This document shows positions 7,928 to 16,556 of a DNA stretch of 64,000 bases, piece by piece. Position numbers and translations under genes: made by a program. The stretch is from positions 1-64,000 of the forward strand of contig NZ_JBMHHY010000026.1 in NCBI RefSeq assembly GCF_049739465.1, read 5' to 3'. This DNA comes from Embleya sp049739465 (lineage in GTDB: Bacteria; Actinomycetota; Actinomycetes; Streptomycetales; Streptomycetaceae). A model generated the notes under the pieces. It worked only from the letters and a program-made list of their open reading frames with translations. It did no database searches and was not told the origin of the DNA. Every line of letters starts with the position of its first letter. Position 1 is the stretch's first letter.

Positions 7928-8875
7928 ATGGGTGACTTCCTCACGGGCAAGGTAATCGCGGTCACCGGCGCCGGCCGGGGCATCGGCCGGGCCGTCGCAC
8001 TCGCCGCCGCCGCGCACGGCGCCAAGGTCGTGGTCAACGACTACGGCGTGGCGATGGACGGCAGCGCGCCGACCAGCGAGGTCGCCGACGCCGTGGTGAA
8101 GGAGATCGAGGCGCTCGGCGGCGAGGCCGTCGCGGTCGCCGACTCCGTGGCCACGATGGAGGGCGGCGCGCGCATCGTGCGGGCCGGCGTCGAGAAGTGG
8201 GGCCGGATCGACGGCGTCGTCACGGTCGCGGGCAACCTGCGCGAGCGGATGTTGTTCAACATGACCGAGGACGAGTGGGACAGCGTCATCGCCACCCACC
8301 TCAAGGGCACCTTCACCGTCGTACAGGCCGCGTCCAAGGTGATGAAGACCCAGGGCTTCGGCTCGATCGTCGGCTTCACCTCCGGTGTGTACGCGCTGGG
8401 TTCGGTCGCCCAGGCGAACTACGCCGCGGCCAAGGGCGGCATCGTCTCCTTCGTCCGCTCCGCCGCGCTCGGCCTGAACAAGTACGGCGTCAACGCGAAC
8501 TGCGTCGCGCCGGTGGCCCGGACCCGGATGTCCGAGGGTGTCCCGCAGACGCTCAAGGAGATCGGCGACCCCGAGGACGTCGCCGAGCTGGTGGTGTTCC
8601 TGCTCTCCGACCACGCCAAGAACATCACCGGTCAGGTGTACACGACCGCCGGCCCCAAGATCGCGCTGTGGGACCAGCCGCACGAGATCAAGACGATGTA
8701 CGCGGCCGACCGCTGGACGGCCGAGGAGATCGCCGAGAAGTTGCCCACCCAGATCGGCCAGGACCCGATGCCGGTACTCGCGCAGCTCAAGGAGTACGCG
8801 GCCGCCGCGGCCAAGAAGAAGGCCGCCGAAGCCGAAGCCGCTGCCACTGCCGCAGCCGCCGAAGCCGGCAACTGA
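7928..8875 (+). CDS. SDR-family 3-hydroxyacyl-CoA dehydrogenase-like protein
   Basis: The product has 315 residues. The cofactor motif is TGAGRGIGRA near residue 14, and the catalytic Ser-Tyr-Lys set appears in FTSGVYALGSVAQANYAAAK. It resembles the dehydrogenase part of multifunctional beta-oxidation enzymes (17-beta-HSD4 type). The final ~30 residues are Ala/Lys/Glu-rich, probably a helical tail. ATG at 7928 follows AAGGAG. It heads a plus-strand group with an acyl-CoA dehydrogenase and a second SDR, so oxidation of a 3-hydroxyacyl-CoA is the likely role. Confidence 0.88.
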   Translation: MGDFLTGKVIAVTGAGRGIGRAVALAAAAHGAKVVVNDYGVAMDGSAPTSEVADAVVKEIEALGGEAVAVADSVATMEGGARIVRAGVEKWGRIDGVVTVAGNLRERMLFNMTEDEWDSVIATHLKGTFTVVQAASKVMKTQGFGSIVGFTSGVYALGSVAQANYAAAKGGIVSFVRSAALGLNKYGVNANCVAPVARTRMSEGVPQTLKEIGDPEDVAELVVFLLSDHAKNITGQVYTTAGPKIALWDQPHEIKTMYAADRWTAEEIAEKLPTQIGQDPMPVLAQLKEYAAAAAKKKAAEAEAAATAAAAEAGN

Positions 8876-9019
8876 CCTACCCCGGACCACGGCGCGCGCG
8901 GGGGGGTCGGGCGTCCCCCACACCCCGGACCCCGCACCCCGCACCTCGCACCCCGCGCGGCACCCCGCACTCCGCGCGCGCCCGTCCCCCCTCCCCCGGA
9001 AAACAAGATTGGACACGCT

Positions 9020-10204
9020 GTGGATTTCCGGTACAGCGCCGAGGACGAGGAGTTCCGGGCCGAGGTCCGCGACTGGCTCCGGGAGAACCTCTCCGGTGAG
9101 TTCGCCGCCGCCGTCGGTACCGGCGGTCCCGGCAGCGAGCACGAGCACTTCGAGATCCGCCGGGCCTGGGAGACCCGCCTGGGCCAGGGCGGCTGGATCG
9201 GTCTGGCCTGGCCGAAGCAGTACGGGGGCCGCGAGGCGTCGCTGCTGCAGCAGGTGATCTTCGGCGAGGAGTACGCGCGCGCCCAGGCGCCCGGCCGGGT
9301 CAACCACATCGGCGAGAACCTGCTCGGCGCGACCGTACTCGCGTTCGGCACCGACGAGCAGAAGGCCCGCTTCCTGCCCGCCATCGCGCGCGGCGAGGAA
9401 CTGTGGTGCCAGGGCTACTCCGAGCCGGGCGCCGGCTCCGACCTGGCCAACCTGCGTACCACCGCGACCGTCGACCCGGAGACCGGCGACTGGCTGATCA
9501 CCGGTCAGAAGGTGTGGACCTCGCTGGCCCGGGAGGCGAACTGGTGCTTCGTGCTGGCCCGCACCGACCCCACCTCCCAACGGCACCGGGGGATCACCTT
9601 CCTGCTGGTGCCGATGGACCGGCCGGGCATCGAGATCCGCCCGATCGTCCAGCTCACCGGCACCAGCGAGTTCAACGAGGTGTTCTTCGACAACGCGCGG
9701 GCCGACGCAAACCACGTGGTCGGCGAGATCGGCGCGGGCTGGGGCGTGGCGATGGGCCTGCTCGCGTTCGAGCGCGGGGTGTCCACGCTGGCCCAGCAGA
9801 TCGGCTTCGAGATCGAGCTGAACAAGGTGCTCGTCGAGGCCAGGGCCACCGGCGCGATCGAGGACCCCGTACTGCGCGACCGCCTCCTCCAGAGCTGGAT
9901 CGACCTGAAGGTGCTGCGCTGCAACGCGCTGCGCACGCTCGGCTCGCCCGACCCCGGCGCGGCCTCCGTGGCCAAGCTGGTGTGGGCCGGTTGGCATCAG
10001 CGGCTCGGCACCCTAGCGCTCGACGTGGCCGGCGTCGAAGGCACCCTGGCCGCCGAGGCTCCCTACGAACTGTCCGCCGCGCAACGCCTGTTCCTGTTCA
10101 CCAAGTCCGACACCATCTACGGCGGGTCGAACGAGGTACAGCGCAACATCATCGCCGAGCGTGTCCTCGGCCTGCCCCGTGAACCGCGAGGAGACGCCAA
10201 GTGA
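9020..10204 (+). CDS. Acyl-CoA dehydrogenase, FadE30-like
   Basis: The product is a 394-residue FAD-dependent acyl-CoA dehydrogenase. It shows GYSEPGAGSDLANLRT (substrate/FAD loop), KVWTSLAREANWCFVLART and the C-terminal IYGGSNEVQRNIIAERVLGLP. The position corresponding to the catalytic Glu of medium-chain dehydrogenases (before G-x-S/T) is Gly, as in many actinobacterial steroid-type FadE proteins. GTG at 9020 starts the protein (VDFRYSAEDEEF). Its stop overlaps the next SDR gene by four bases. An acyl-CoA dehydrogenase beside an SDR resembles the mycobacterial fadE30-ipdF arrangement of steroid ring degradation; this comparison is from memory. Confidence 0.9.
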   Translation: MDFRYSAEDEEFRAEVRDWLRENLSGEFAAAVGTGGPGSEHEHFEIRRAWETRLGQGGWIGLAWPKQYGGREASLLQQVIFGEEYARAQAPGRVNHIGENLLGATVLAFGTDEQKARFLPAIARGEELWCQGYSEPGAGSDLANLRTTATVDPETGDWLITGQKVWTSLAREANWCFVLARTDPTSQRHRGITFLLVPMDRPGIEIRPIVQLTGTSEFNEVFFDNARADANHVVGEIGAGWGVAMGLLAFERGVSTLAQQIGFEIELNKVLVEARATGAIEDPVLRDRLLQSWIDLKVLRCNALRTLGSPDPGAASVAKLVWAGWHQRLGTLALDVAGVEGTLAAEAPYELSAAQRLFLFTKSDTIYGGSNEVQRNIIAERVLGLPREPRGDAK

Positions 10205-11028
10205 GCCCCAGCCCCGCACCCACCCCCGCACCCACCCCTGCATCCACGCCCGCACCCACCCCCGCCTACGTCGAGGGCCACGGCCTGCTGGCCGGGAAGA
10301 CCGTGCTGATCACCGCCGCCGCGGGCACCGGCATCGGCTTCGCGGCGGCCAAGCGCGCCGCCGAGGAGGGTGCCGTGATCGCGATCAGCGACAAGCACGA
10401 GCGCCGACTCGGCGAGGCCGCCGACGAACTCGCCAAGCTGATCGGCGCACGGCCGCTCGCCGTCCCGTGCGATGTCACGGTCGAGGCGGACGTACAAAAC
10501 CTGATCGACACCGCCGCACGCGAACTCGGCGGCATCGACGTACTGATCAACAACGCCGGCCTCGGCGGCCAGGCCGACCTGGTCGACATGACCGACGCGC
10601 AATGGGATCTGGTCATGGACGTGACCCTCAACGGCACGTTCCGCTGCACCCGCGCGGCACTTCGGCACATGCGGCCGCGCGGCAAGGGCGTGATCGTCAA
10701 CAACGCCTCGGTACTCGGCTGGCGCGCGCAGAAGGGACAGGCGCACTACGCCGCGGCCAAGGCCGGCGTGATGGCGCTGACCCGCTGCTCCGCCGTGGAG
10801 GCGGCCGAGTTCGGCGTCCGGGTCAACGCGGTCGCGCCGAGCATCGCGATGCACGCGTTCCTCGCGAAGGCGTCGTCCGAGGAACTGCTCGACGAGTTGT
10901 CCTCCCGCGAGGCGTTCGGCCGCGCGGCCGAACCGTGGGAGGTGGCCAACGTGATGGTGTTCCTCGCGTCGGACTACTCCTCGTATATGACCGGCGAGGT
11001 CGTCTCGGTCAGCTCGCAACGCGCCTGA
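10201..11028 (+). CDS. SDR oxidoreductase with Pro/Thr/Ala N-terminal repeat (IpdF-like)
   Basis: The product has 275 residues from GTG at 10201 (GTGA overlap with the upstream acyl-CoA dehydrogenase). Residues 2-20 are a Pro-Ala-Pro-Thr repeat encoded by a CGCACCCAC-type DNA repeat, so this leader may be a recent expansion. The SDR core follows: TAAAGTGIG, NNAGLGG, and Ser..Tyr-x3-Lys in NASVLGWRAQKGQAHYAAAK. It probably oxidises or reduces a hydroxyl on the acyl-CoA formed by its neighbours. Confidence 0.88.
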   Translation: MSPSPAPTPAPTPASTPAPTPAYVEGHGLLAGKTVLITAAAGTGIGFAAAKRAAEEGAVIAISDKHERRLGEAADELAKLIGARPLAVPCDVTVEADVQNLIDTAARELGGIDVLINNAGLGGQADLVDMTDAQWDLVMDVTLNGTFRCTRAALRHMRPRGKGVIVNNASVLGWRAQKGQAHYAAAKAGVMALTRCSAVEAAEFGVRVNAVAPSIAMHAFLAKASSEELLDELSSREAFGRAAEPWEVANVMVFLASDYSSYMTGEVVSVSSQRA

Positions 11029-11046
11029 GCAACCTCACGAACCGTC

Positions 11047-11061
11047 CTGACTCACCGTCAA
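11047..11061. promoter_or_regulatory. Operator-like palindrome CTGACTCACCGTCAA
   Basis: This matches CTGAC-N5-GTCAG with one mismatch. It lies between convergent genes and covers the stop codon of the minus-strand small gene at 11058. Confidence 0.45.
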
Positions 11062-11345
11062 AAACCGCGCCTGGGCCCGGGTATCAGTCCCCGCAGGGAC
11101 CGACCCGGGCGCTCGCGCGCGCTCGCCCAGTCCGGTCCGCGGCTGCCGCGGGCGAGGAAGTCGAGGAGATCGGGCAGCAGTTCGGCGACCCGATACGGCG
11201 GTCCGTCGGCGTCCGCCCCGTCCGAATCGAGACCGGCGGCCGGGTCGTCGGCCGGGTCGGCCGAGTCGGCCGGCTCCCCCGCCGACCACTCGACCTCGCA
11301 CCACGGGTGCTCCCGACCGCATTGCGGGCAAGCATTTCCGCTCAT
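11058..11345 (-). CDS. Small CxxC protein, possible zinc ribbon
   Basis: The product has 95 residues from ATG at 11345 (MSGNACPQCGREHPWCEVEW). The N-terminal Cys-x2-Cys-x3-His-x2-Cys set could bind zinc. An acidic Asp/Ala stretch and a short helical tail (YRVAELLPDLLDFLARGSRGPDW) follow. GGTGG precedes the start at short distance. The ordered Cys/His spacing argues for a real gene, but no known family comes to mind. The frame is open upstream of the ATG, so the start is uncertain. Confidence 0.45.
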   Translation of the reverse strand: MSGNACPQCGREHPWCEVEWSAGEPADSADPADDPAAGLDSDGADADGPPYRVAELLPDLLDFLARGSRGPDWASARERPGRSLRGLIPGPRRGF

Positions 11346-11579
11346 GTCCACCCACGATAGGTGCTTGATCGCGGACGCGCCGTAACTTTTCCGGACTTGT
11401 CCAGAACCGATGCGTCGGTCGCGCCCCGGCCATGCCCGGCGCGTACGCGGGAGCACGGCTCGCACCCGGGTCGCGGGGCAAGGCGCGTCCGAGCCGGGCC
11501 CGAACCGCGAGCGAGACGGGGCCCACACATCTATTGCCGACCGCCACTCGAAATGATCCCAGGCCGGTGTTACCTTGAT

Positions 11580-11594
11580 CTGACTATCCGTCAG
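11580..11594. promoter_or_regulatory. Operator-like palindrome CTGACTATCCGTCAG
   Basis: This is a perfect CTGAC-N5-GTCAG palindrome 75 bases upstream of the GTG of the acyl-CoA dehydrogenase that opens the 11.7-16.2 kb operon. Confidence 0.65.
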
Positions 11595-11668
11595 GTTCTG
11601 TGCCGGCTGCCTCACCTGCACGTACACAGGTGAGGCTGCCGGCATGGGCGCGCCCCGAAAGGCGACCC

Positions 11669-12850
11669 GTGGACTTCGACTTCTCCCCCGACCAGACCGC
11701 ATTCAGCGAGACGGTCGAGCGGTTTCTCGACGCCAATCCCGACCCTGAAGTGTTCGATGTCACCCGGGAGAACATGGCCCAGGTCGTCGACACCCCCGCC
11801 CGCCGCGCGTACATGCGCAAGATGGCCGACCAAGGCTGGCTCGGCATCACCTGGCCCGAAGAGTGGGGCGGCCAGGACGGCGACGGGGTCTACGAATACC
11901 TGCTCAACGAGGCCCTGGCCGGGCGCGGTGGACCGCAGATCGGCAAGGGCGTCGGCATCATCGGCAAGACCCTGCTCGCGCACGGCAGCGACCAGCTCAA
12001 GGCCGAGTTCCTGCCGAAAATCTTGACCAACGAGGTCGAGTTCGCGGTCGGCTACAGCGAGCCCGAAGCCGGCTCCGACGCCGCGTCGATGAAGCTGCGC
12101 GCGGTCCGCGACGGCGCGGGCTGGCGGCTCAACGGCCAGAAGACCTGGACCACCTCCGCGCACTTCGCCGAGTGGTACTGGGTCGGCGCGCGCACCGACC
12201 CCGACGCGCCCAAGCACCACGGCATCACGCTGTTCCTGGTGCCGATGGACCACCCGGGGATCACCGTCCGGGGCATCTGGACGATGGGCGACGAGCGCAC
12301 CAACGACGTCTTCTTCGACGACGTGTGGGTCTCCGACGAATATGTGGTCGGCGAGCTGAACAAGGGCTTCCAGTACATCTCCCAGGCGCTCGACCTGGAG
12401 CGCTTCACGATGTTCTCGTTCGCCCCGATCCAGCAGCGGCTGAACGTGCTCACCGAGTACGTCAAGGAGGCCACCCGCGACGACGAACCACTGCGCGCGG
12501 ACCCGATCGTGCGCAAACAGCTCGCCACACTCGTCACCGAGGCGGCCGTGGCCCGCCTGCTCGGTCTGCGCGTGGTCGCCGCCGCGGCGGATGGCGGAAA
12601 ACCGCCCACGGTCGAGGCGTCCGGCTACAAGCTCTACGCCACCGAGCTGTCCAAGCGACTCGCCAACGCGTCGATGGACATCGCCTCGCCGGGCACCCAG
12701 CTGCGGGTGGGCACGGAGGACGCGCCGATGACCGGTCGGGCCGACTCCACCTACCGCTACACCGTGCTCGACACCATCGGCGGCGGCACCTCCGAGGTGC
12801 AGAAGAACATCATCGCCCGCCGCGGTCTCGGCCTTCCCAAGAACTTCTGA
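11669..12850 (+). CDS. Acyl-CoA dehydrogenase, large subunit type
   Basis: The product has 393 residues from GTG at 11669 (VDFDFSPDQTAF), preceded by GAAAGG. FAD/substrate loops are GYSEPEAGSDAAS and KTWTTSAHFAEWYWVGARTD, and the C-terminus is TIGGGTSEVQKNIIARRGLGLP. The residue before G-T is Gly rather than the catalytic Glu of classical dehydrogenases. Together with the smaller acyl-CoA dehydrogenase at 15056, this fits the heteromeric alpha2-beta2 dehydrogenases of actinobacterial steroid side-chain degradation (ChsE type). It opens a tightly packed operon through 16168. Confidence 0.9.
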   Translation: MDFDFSPDQTAFSETVERFLDANPDPEVFDVTRENMAQVVDTPARRAYMRKMADQGWLGITWPEEWGGQDGDGVYEYLLNEALAGRGGPQIGKGVGIIGKTLLAHGSDQLKAEFLPKILTNEVEFAVGYSEPEAGSDAASMKLRAVRDGAGWRLNGQKTWTTSAHFAEWYWVGARTDPDAPKHHGITLFLVPMDHPGITVRGIWTMGDERTNDVFFDDVWVSDEYVVGELNKGFQYISQALDLERFTMFSFAPIQQRLNVLTEYVKEATRDDEPLRADPIVRKQLATLVTEAAVARLLGLRVVAAAADGGKPPTVEASGYKLYATELSKRLANASMDIASPGTQLRVGTEDAPMTGRADSTYRYTVLDTIGGGTSEVQKNIIARRGLGLPKNF

Positions 12851-12864
12851 CGGGGCATCGGATC

Positions 12865-14037
12865 ATGTCCATGTCCGGAGAGTTCCTGGCAGGCGTCACC
12901 GTATTGGATCTGGCGAGCGTGGGCCCCGCCGCCCGCGCCTCGCGCTGGCTGGCGGACTACGGGGCCGACGTGATCAAGGTCGGCCCGGTCCCGGCCAAGA
13001 GCGGCGTGCAGATCGCGCCGCCCTACTACTCGTACAGCGCGCATCGGCGGATGCGGCGCGTGCTGGTCGACCTGAAGGCACCCGAGGGCCGCGAGGCGTT
13101 CCTGACCCTGGTCGAGCGCGCCGACGTGGTGATCGAGAGCTTCCGCCCGGGCGTGGTGGACCGACTCGGCATCGGCCCGGCGGCGGCCTCGGCGCGCAAC
13201 CCGTCGATCGTCTACTGCTCGACGTCCGGCTTCGGCCAGGCCGGCCCGCATGCCCAACAGGCCGGGCACGACCTGAACTACCTCGGCGTGGGCGGCTTCC
13301 TGCACATGTCCGGGCCCGGCCCGGACGGCGGCCCGCCGATCCCCGGTGCGACCGTGGCGGACAGCGCGGGCGGCGGGATGCATGCGGTGATCGCCATCAT
13401 GGGCGCGCTGTTCCGCCGGCAACAAACCGGCGAGGGCGCCCGGTTGGACGTCTCGGTGGCCGACGGGATGCTCGCCCTGATGGCGCTCGGCGTGGACGAG
13501 TACCTGGCCACGGGCGTCGAACCCGAACCCCGGCACGGCATCCTCACCGGCCGCTACGCGTGCTACGACACCTACCGCGCGCGGGACGGCAAATGGCTCG
13601 CGGTGGCCGCGATCGAGGGCCGCTTCTGGGCCAACCTGTGCCGGCTGACCGGCCTGGACAAGTGGGCCCCGCGGCAACTCGACGACGACGCGCAGGACGC
13701 CATCCGAGCCGATCTGGCCTCGGTGTTCGCCACGCGCGACCGGGACGACTGGGTGGCCGAGCTGGCCCCCGCCGACACATGCGTATCGGCGGTGTTGTCG
13801 GTACCCGAGCTGCTGGCCGACCCGCAATATCTCTCGCGCGGCGCGTTCACCACCGCCAAGCACCCGGCCCGGGGCGAATTCCGCCAGGTGGGCCCGGTAT
13901 TGGCCGGCCAGCAGCCGCCCACCGACCCGTACCCGGTCCGCGAATCCGGGATCACCGACACCGACGAACTGCTCGCCGCCGCCGGGCTGACCCCGGACCG
14001 GATCGCCGAGCTTCGCGCATCAGGAGTGGTGGCATGA
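12865..14037 (+). CDS. Alpha-methylacyl-CoA racemase-like family III CoA-transferase
   Basis: The product has 390 residues of the CaiB/BaiF family. It carries the racemase-type pattern SGFGQAGPHAQQAGHDLNYL, with the expected active-site His, and then VADSAGGGMHAVIA, with the expected Asp. These correspond to the His/Asp acid-base pair of AMACR/Mcr rather than the Asp nucleophile arrangement of true CoA-transferases. Such enzymes convert 2R- to 2S-methylacyl-CoA so that acyl-CoA dehydrogenases can act, which fits the neighbouring genes. Start is ATG at 12865; an ATG two codons later is possible. The downstream gene overlaps by four bases. Confidence 0.88.
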   Translation: MSMSGEFLAGVTVLDLASVGPAARASRWLADYGADVIKVGPVPAKSGVQIAPPYYSYSAHRRMRRVLVDLKAPEGREAFLTLVERADVVIESFRPGVVDRLGIGPAAASARNPSIVYCSTSGFGQAGPHAQQAGHDLNYLGVGGFLHMSGPGPDGGPPIPGATVADSAGGGMHAVIAIMGALFRRQQTGEGARLDVSVADGMLALMALGVDEYLATGVEPEPRHGILTGRYACYDTYRARDGKWLAVAAIEGRFWANLCRLTGLDKWAPRQLDDDAQDAIRADLASVFATRDRDDWVAELAPADTCVSAVLSVPELLADPQYLSRGAFTTAKHPARGEFRQVGPVLAGQQPPTDPYPVRESGITDTDELLAAAGLTPDRIAELRASGVVA

Positions 14038-14561
14038 CGGCACTGGACACCGAGCTGCCCGAGGACGTGGCGGCGCTGATCGGCAAGGTCCAATACGAGA
14101 AGCGGGGTGACTTCCCCGCCGAACGCGGCTACATCTGGACCTCGTGCGCATCGGTGCAGAACGGCAATCCGCTGTTCTGGGACGACACGGTCGCGGACGA
14201 ACTGACGGGGGGTCGAATCGCCCCGCTGAGCCTGCTCTCCGCGTGGGCGCGCCCGCACTACTGGGCGCCCGGCGCGGACGGCGAGCAACTCTCCCTCCAG
14301 GTGCACTTCGACCTCAAGATCCGCTTCGCGCTGCCCGAGGCGATCATGACCGACAACACCAACGTGTTCTTCGAACCGGTGCGCCTGGGCGACCTTGTGA
14401 CGTCGCGTCAGATCCTCCGCTCGGTCAGCCCGGAAAAGCGCACCAAGCTCGGGATCGGTCGCTTCTGGGTGATCGACGTCGAGTACCACAACCAGGACGG
14501 CGCGCTCCTCGGCACCGAGTCCTACACCGGCTACGGCTACCGGCGGGAGGCCACGGCATGA
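14034..14561 (+). CDS. MaoC-like (FAS1-type) dehydratase domain protein
   Basis: The product has 175 residues with a hot-dog-fold N-terminal dehydratase pattern (IWTSCASVQNGNPLFWDD; LQVHFDLKIRFALPEAIMTDN). It lacks the Asp-x4-His hydratase motif, which is found instead in the next protein. The ATGA overlaps at both ends (14034 and 14558) couple it to its neighbours. A pair of hot-dog proteins, one catalytic and one not, forms the enoyl-CoA hydratase of the ChsH1-ChsH2 type in mycobacterial cholesterol side-chain degradation. I infer a similar heteromeric hydratase here, without the DUF35 domain seen in ChsH2. Confidence 0.82.
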   Translation: MTALDTELPEDVAALIGKVQYEKRGDFPAERGYIWTSCASVQNGNPLFWDDTVADELTGGRIAPLSLLSAWARPHYWAPGADGEQLSLQVHFDLKIRFALPEAIMTDNTNVFFEPVRLGDLVTSRQILRSVSPEKRTKLGIGRFWVIDVEYHNQDGALLGTESYTGYGYRREATA

Positions 14562-15031
14562 GCGATTTGACCCTCGATCGACTGACCAAGGGCGACGCAC
14601 TGCCCACCTTCGGGGTGGACGTCACCGCGACCACGGTCATCTTGGGCGCGCTGGCCAGTCGCGACTGGCGGCCGATGCACCACGACTACAAGTTCGCGGT
14701 GGAGCGCCAGGGCGTCCAGGACATCTTCCTGAACACCCCGAACCAGGCCGCCTGGTTCGAGCGCTACCTCAACGACTGGACCGGCGCACGCGGCCGGATC
14801 GGCCGGATGGTGTTCCGGATGACCAAGCCGGTCTTCCCCGGTGACCACATGTTGCTCACCGGCACGGTCGACGACGTCTCGGTGGACGAGACCGGTTGCG
14901 GCTGGGTCCGCGCCGAGATCTCGTTGACCGTGGCCGGCGAGATCCGCACCACGGCCACCGCGCGCATCGCGTTGCCCACCACCCCCGACGACAACCCGTG
15001 GGACCGGCGCGGCGAGCGCTGGCAGCCCTAG
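14558..15031 (+). CDS. MaoC-like enoyl-CoA hydratase subunit
   Basis: The product is a 157-residue hot-dog protein with the hydratase-2 signature in SRDWRPMHHDYKFA (Asp and His at the expected spacing). It continues with GVQDIFLNTPNQAAWFERYL, as in ChsH1-like proteins. It should hydrate a 2-enoyl-CoA to a 3-hydroxyacyl-CoA, probably as a heteromer with the preceding gene product. ATG at 14558 overlaps the upstream stop. Confidence 0.85.
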   Translation: MSDLTLDRLTKGDALPTFGVDVTATTVILGALASRDWRPMHHDYKFAVERQGVQDIFLNTPNQAAWFERYLNDWTGARGRIGRMVFRMTKPVFPGDHMLLTGTVDDVSVDETGCGWVRAEISLTVAGEIRTTATARIALPTTPDDNPWDRRGERWQP

Positions 15032-15055
15032 CCGGAAGCCCAGAGGAGACGCGCG

Positions 15056-16168
15056 ATGGACCTCGATTTCACCCAGGAACAGGACATCCTCCGAGAGACC
15101 GTGCGCGGCCTGACGGCCCGTCACGCCGACCTCGGGGTCGTTCGCGAGTTGGAGAACGACCCGGTCGGATATCCCAAGGATTTCTGGAAGAAGCTCGGCG
15201 AGTCCGGGCTGACCGGTCTGACGCTGCCCGAGAAGTGGGGCGGGTCGGAGATGACCACGCTCGATGCGGCCGTGGTCTACGAGGAGTTCGGCCGTTCGCT
15301 GGCGCCGACTCCGCACTTCGTCAGCTCGGTCCTGGTCGGCGGCGTACTGGCCGCGGCCGGGTCCGACGAGCAACGGCAGCGGTACCTGCCGGGCATCGCG
15401 GCCGGCACCACGATCGCGAGCGTCGCGTGGCTGGAGCCGGACCGCGGCTACGGCGCCAAGGGCGTCGCGCTGCCGGCGCGCGCGGACGGCGACGGGTACG
15501 TGCTCTCCGGTACCAAGCGCCATGTCGCGTACGCCGCGGCGGCCGACGTACTGCTCGTCCCGGCCCGGACGGCCGGCGGCGTATCCCTCTTCCTGGTCGA
15601 CCCGAAGGCGACCGGGGTCACCCTCACCCAGCAGCAGACGATCGCCTCGGACACCCAGTACCGAGTCGAACTCGCGGATGCGCGCGGCGAGTTGGTCGGG
15701 GCGCTCGACGCCGGCTGGTCGATCTGGTCGGACGTCCTGCACGACGGCCTGATCCTGCTCGCCGCCCAGGCGGTCGGCGGGGCCAAGCGGGCCCTGGAGA
15801 TCACCGTCGAATACGCCAAGCAGCGCAAGCAGTTCGACAAGCCGCTCGGCGCGTTCCAGGCGATCGCGCACAACCTGGCCGACGCCTCGACCGCCGTCGA
15901 CGGCGCGGAAACCCTGGTCTGGGAGGCCGCCTGGTCCCGCGACCAGGGCCGCGACACCGCCCGCCTGGCCCCGATGGCGAAGCTCTTCGCGGCCCGCACC
16001 TACCGCGAGGTCACCGATCTGGCGGTACACGTGCACGGCGGCATGGGCTTCACCCTGGAATGCGACGTACAGCTGTACTTCCGCCGCGCCAAGTCCCTGC
16101 AACTCAACTGGTGGGACGACCGCTACCTGGAGGACCTGATCGCGGCGGACGTCCTCGACAGGGGCTGA
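15056..16168 (+). CDS. Acyl-CoA dehydrogenase, small subunit type
   Basis: The product has 370 residues. The N-terminal region is typical (MDLDFTQEQDILRETVRGL), and the C-terminal part has YAKQRKQFDKPLGAFQAIAHNLAD and HVHGGMGFTLECDVQLYFRRAK. It lacks the EGT/GGT C-terminal motif and is shorter than classical dehydrogenases, as in the beta subunits of ChsE-type heteromers. ATG at 15056 follows AGGAGACGC. As last gene of the operon it probably pairs with the 11669 product. Confidence 0.88.
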   Translation: MDLDFTQEQDILRETVRGLTARHADLGVVRELENDPVGYPKDFWKKLGESGLTGLTLPEKWGGSEMTTLDAAVVYEEFGRSLAPTPHFVSSVLVGGVLAAAGSDEQRQRYLPGIAAGTTIASVAWLEPDRGYGAKGVALPARADGDGYVLSGTKRHVAYAAAADVLLVPARTAGGVSLFLVDPKATGVTLTQQQTIASDTQYRVELADARGELVGALDAGWSIWSDVLHDGLILLAAQAVGGAKRALEITVEYAKQRKQFDKPLGAFQAIAHNLADASTAVDGAETLVWEAAWSRDQGRDTARLAPMAKLFAARTYREVTDLAVHVHGGMGFTLECDVQLYFRRAKSLQLNWWDDRYLEDLIAADVLDRG

Positions 16169-16382
16169 CGCCGGACACCGGCTTCCAAACGGCCGCCCGC
16201 TCCTCCTCGGACCGGGCGGCCGGCGGATCGCGCCCCGCCTCCGCAATCCGACCGCGCCACAGCCAAGTCACCCCGGCCACCCGGCCGTTCCGCACCCGGA
16301 TGCACGTACCTCACCACACACCCGGGTCACCACTCATCGGGCCTCGGGCGTTACGCGTCGGGCGTCAGGCGTCGGTCATCGG

Positions 16383-16556
16383 TCATCGGTCATCGGTCCC
16401 ACCGGACCGGTCATTCGGACGCCCCGCCCTCCGCCAGATCACCACCATCCCGATCGCCAGCACGACCAGAGCCACGACCACAAGGACGACCTTGATCACG
16501 GTGTCCATCAGCAGGTGGTGGGCGAGGTTGGACGACTCCGCCGTGATGCCCGTCAT
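16383..16556 (-). CDS. Very small single-pass membrane protein
   Basis: The product has 57 residues from ATG at 16556, whose A is also the last base of the preceding stop (TGATG). A hydrophobic segment spans about residues 20-40 (VIKVVLVVVALVVLAIGMVVI) and is followed by a positively charged tail (WRRAGRPNDRSGG). No family comes to mind. The tight coupling with a second small membrane protein, and shared control by the facing TetR gene, argue that it is real. Confidence 0.6.
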   Translation of the reverse strand: MTGITAESSNLAHHLLMDTVIKVVLVVVALVVLAIGMVVIWRRAGRPNDRSGGTDDR

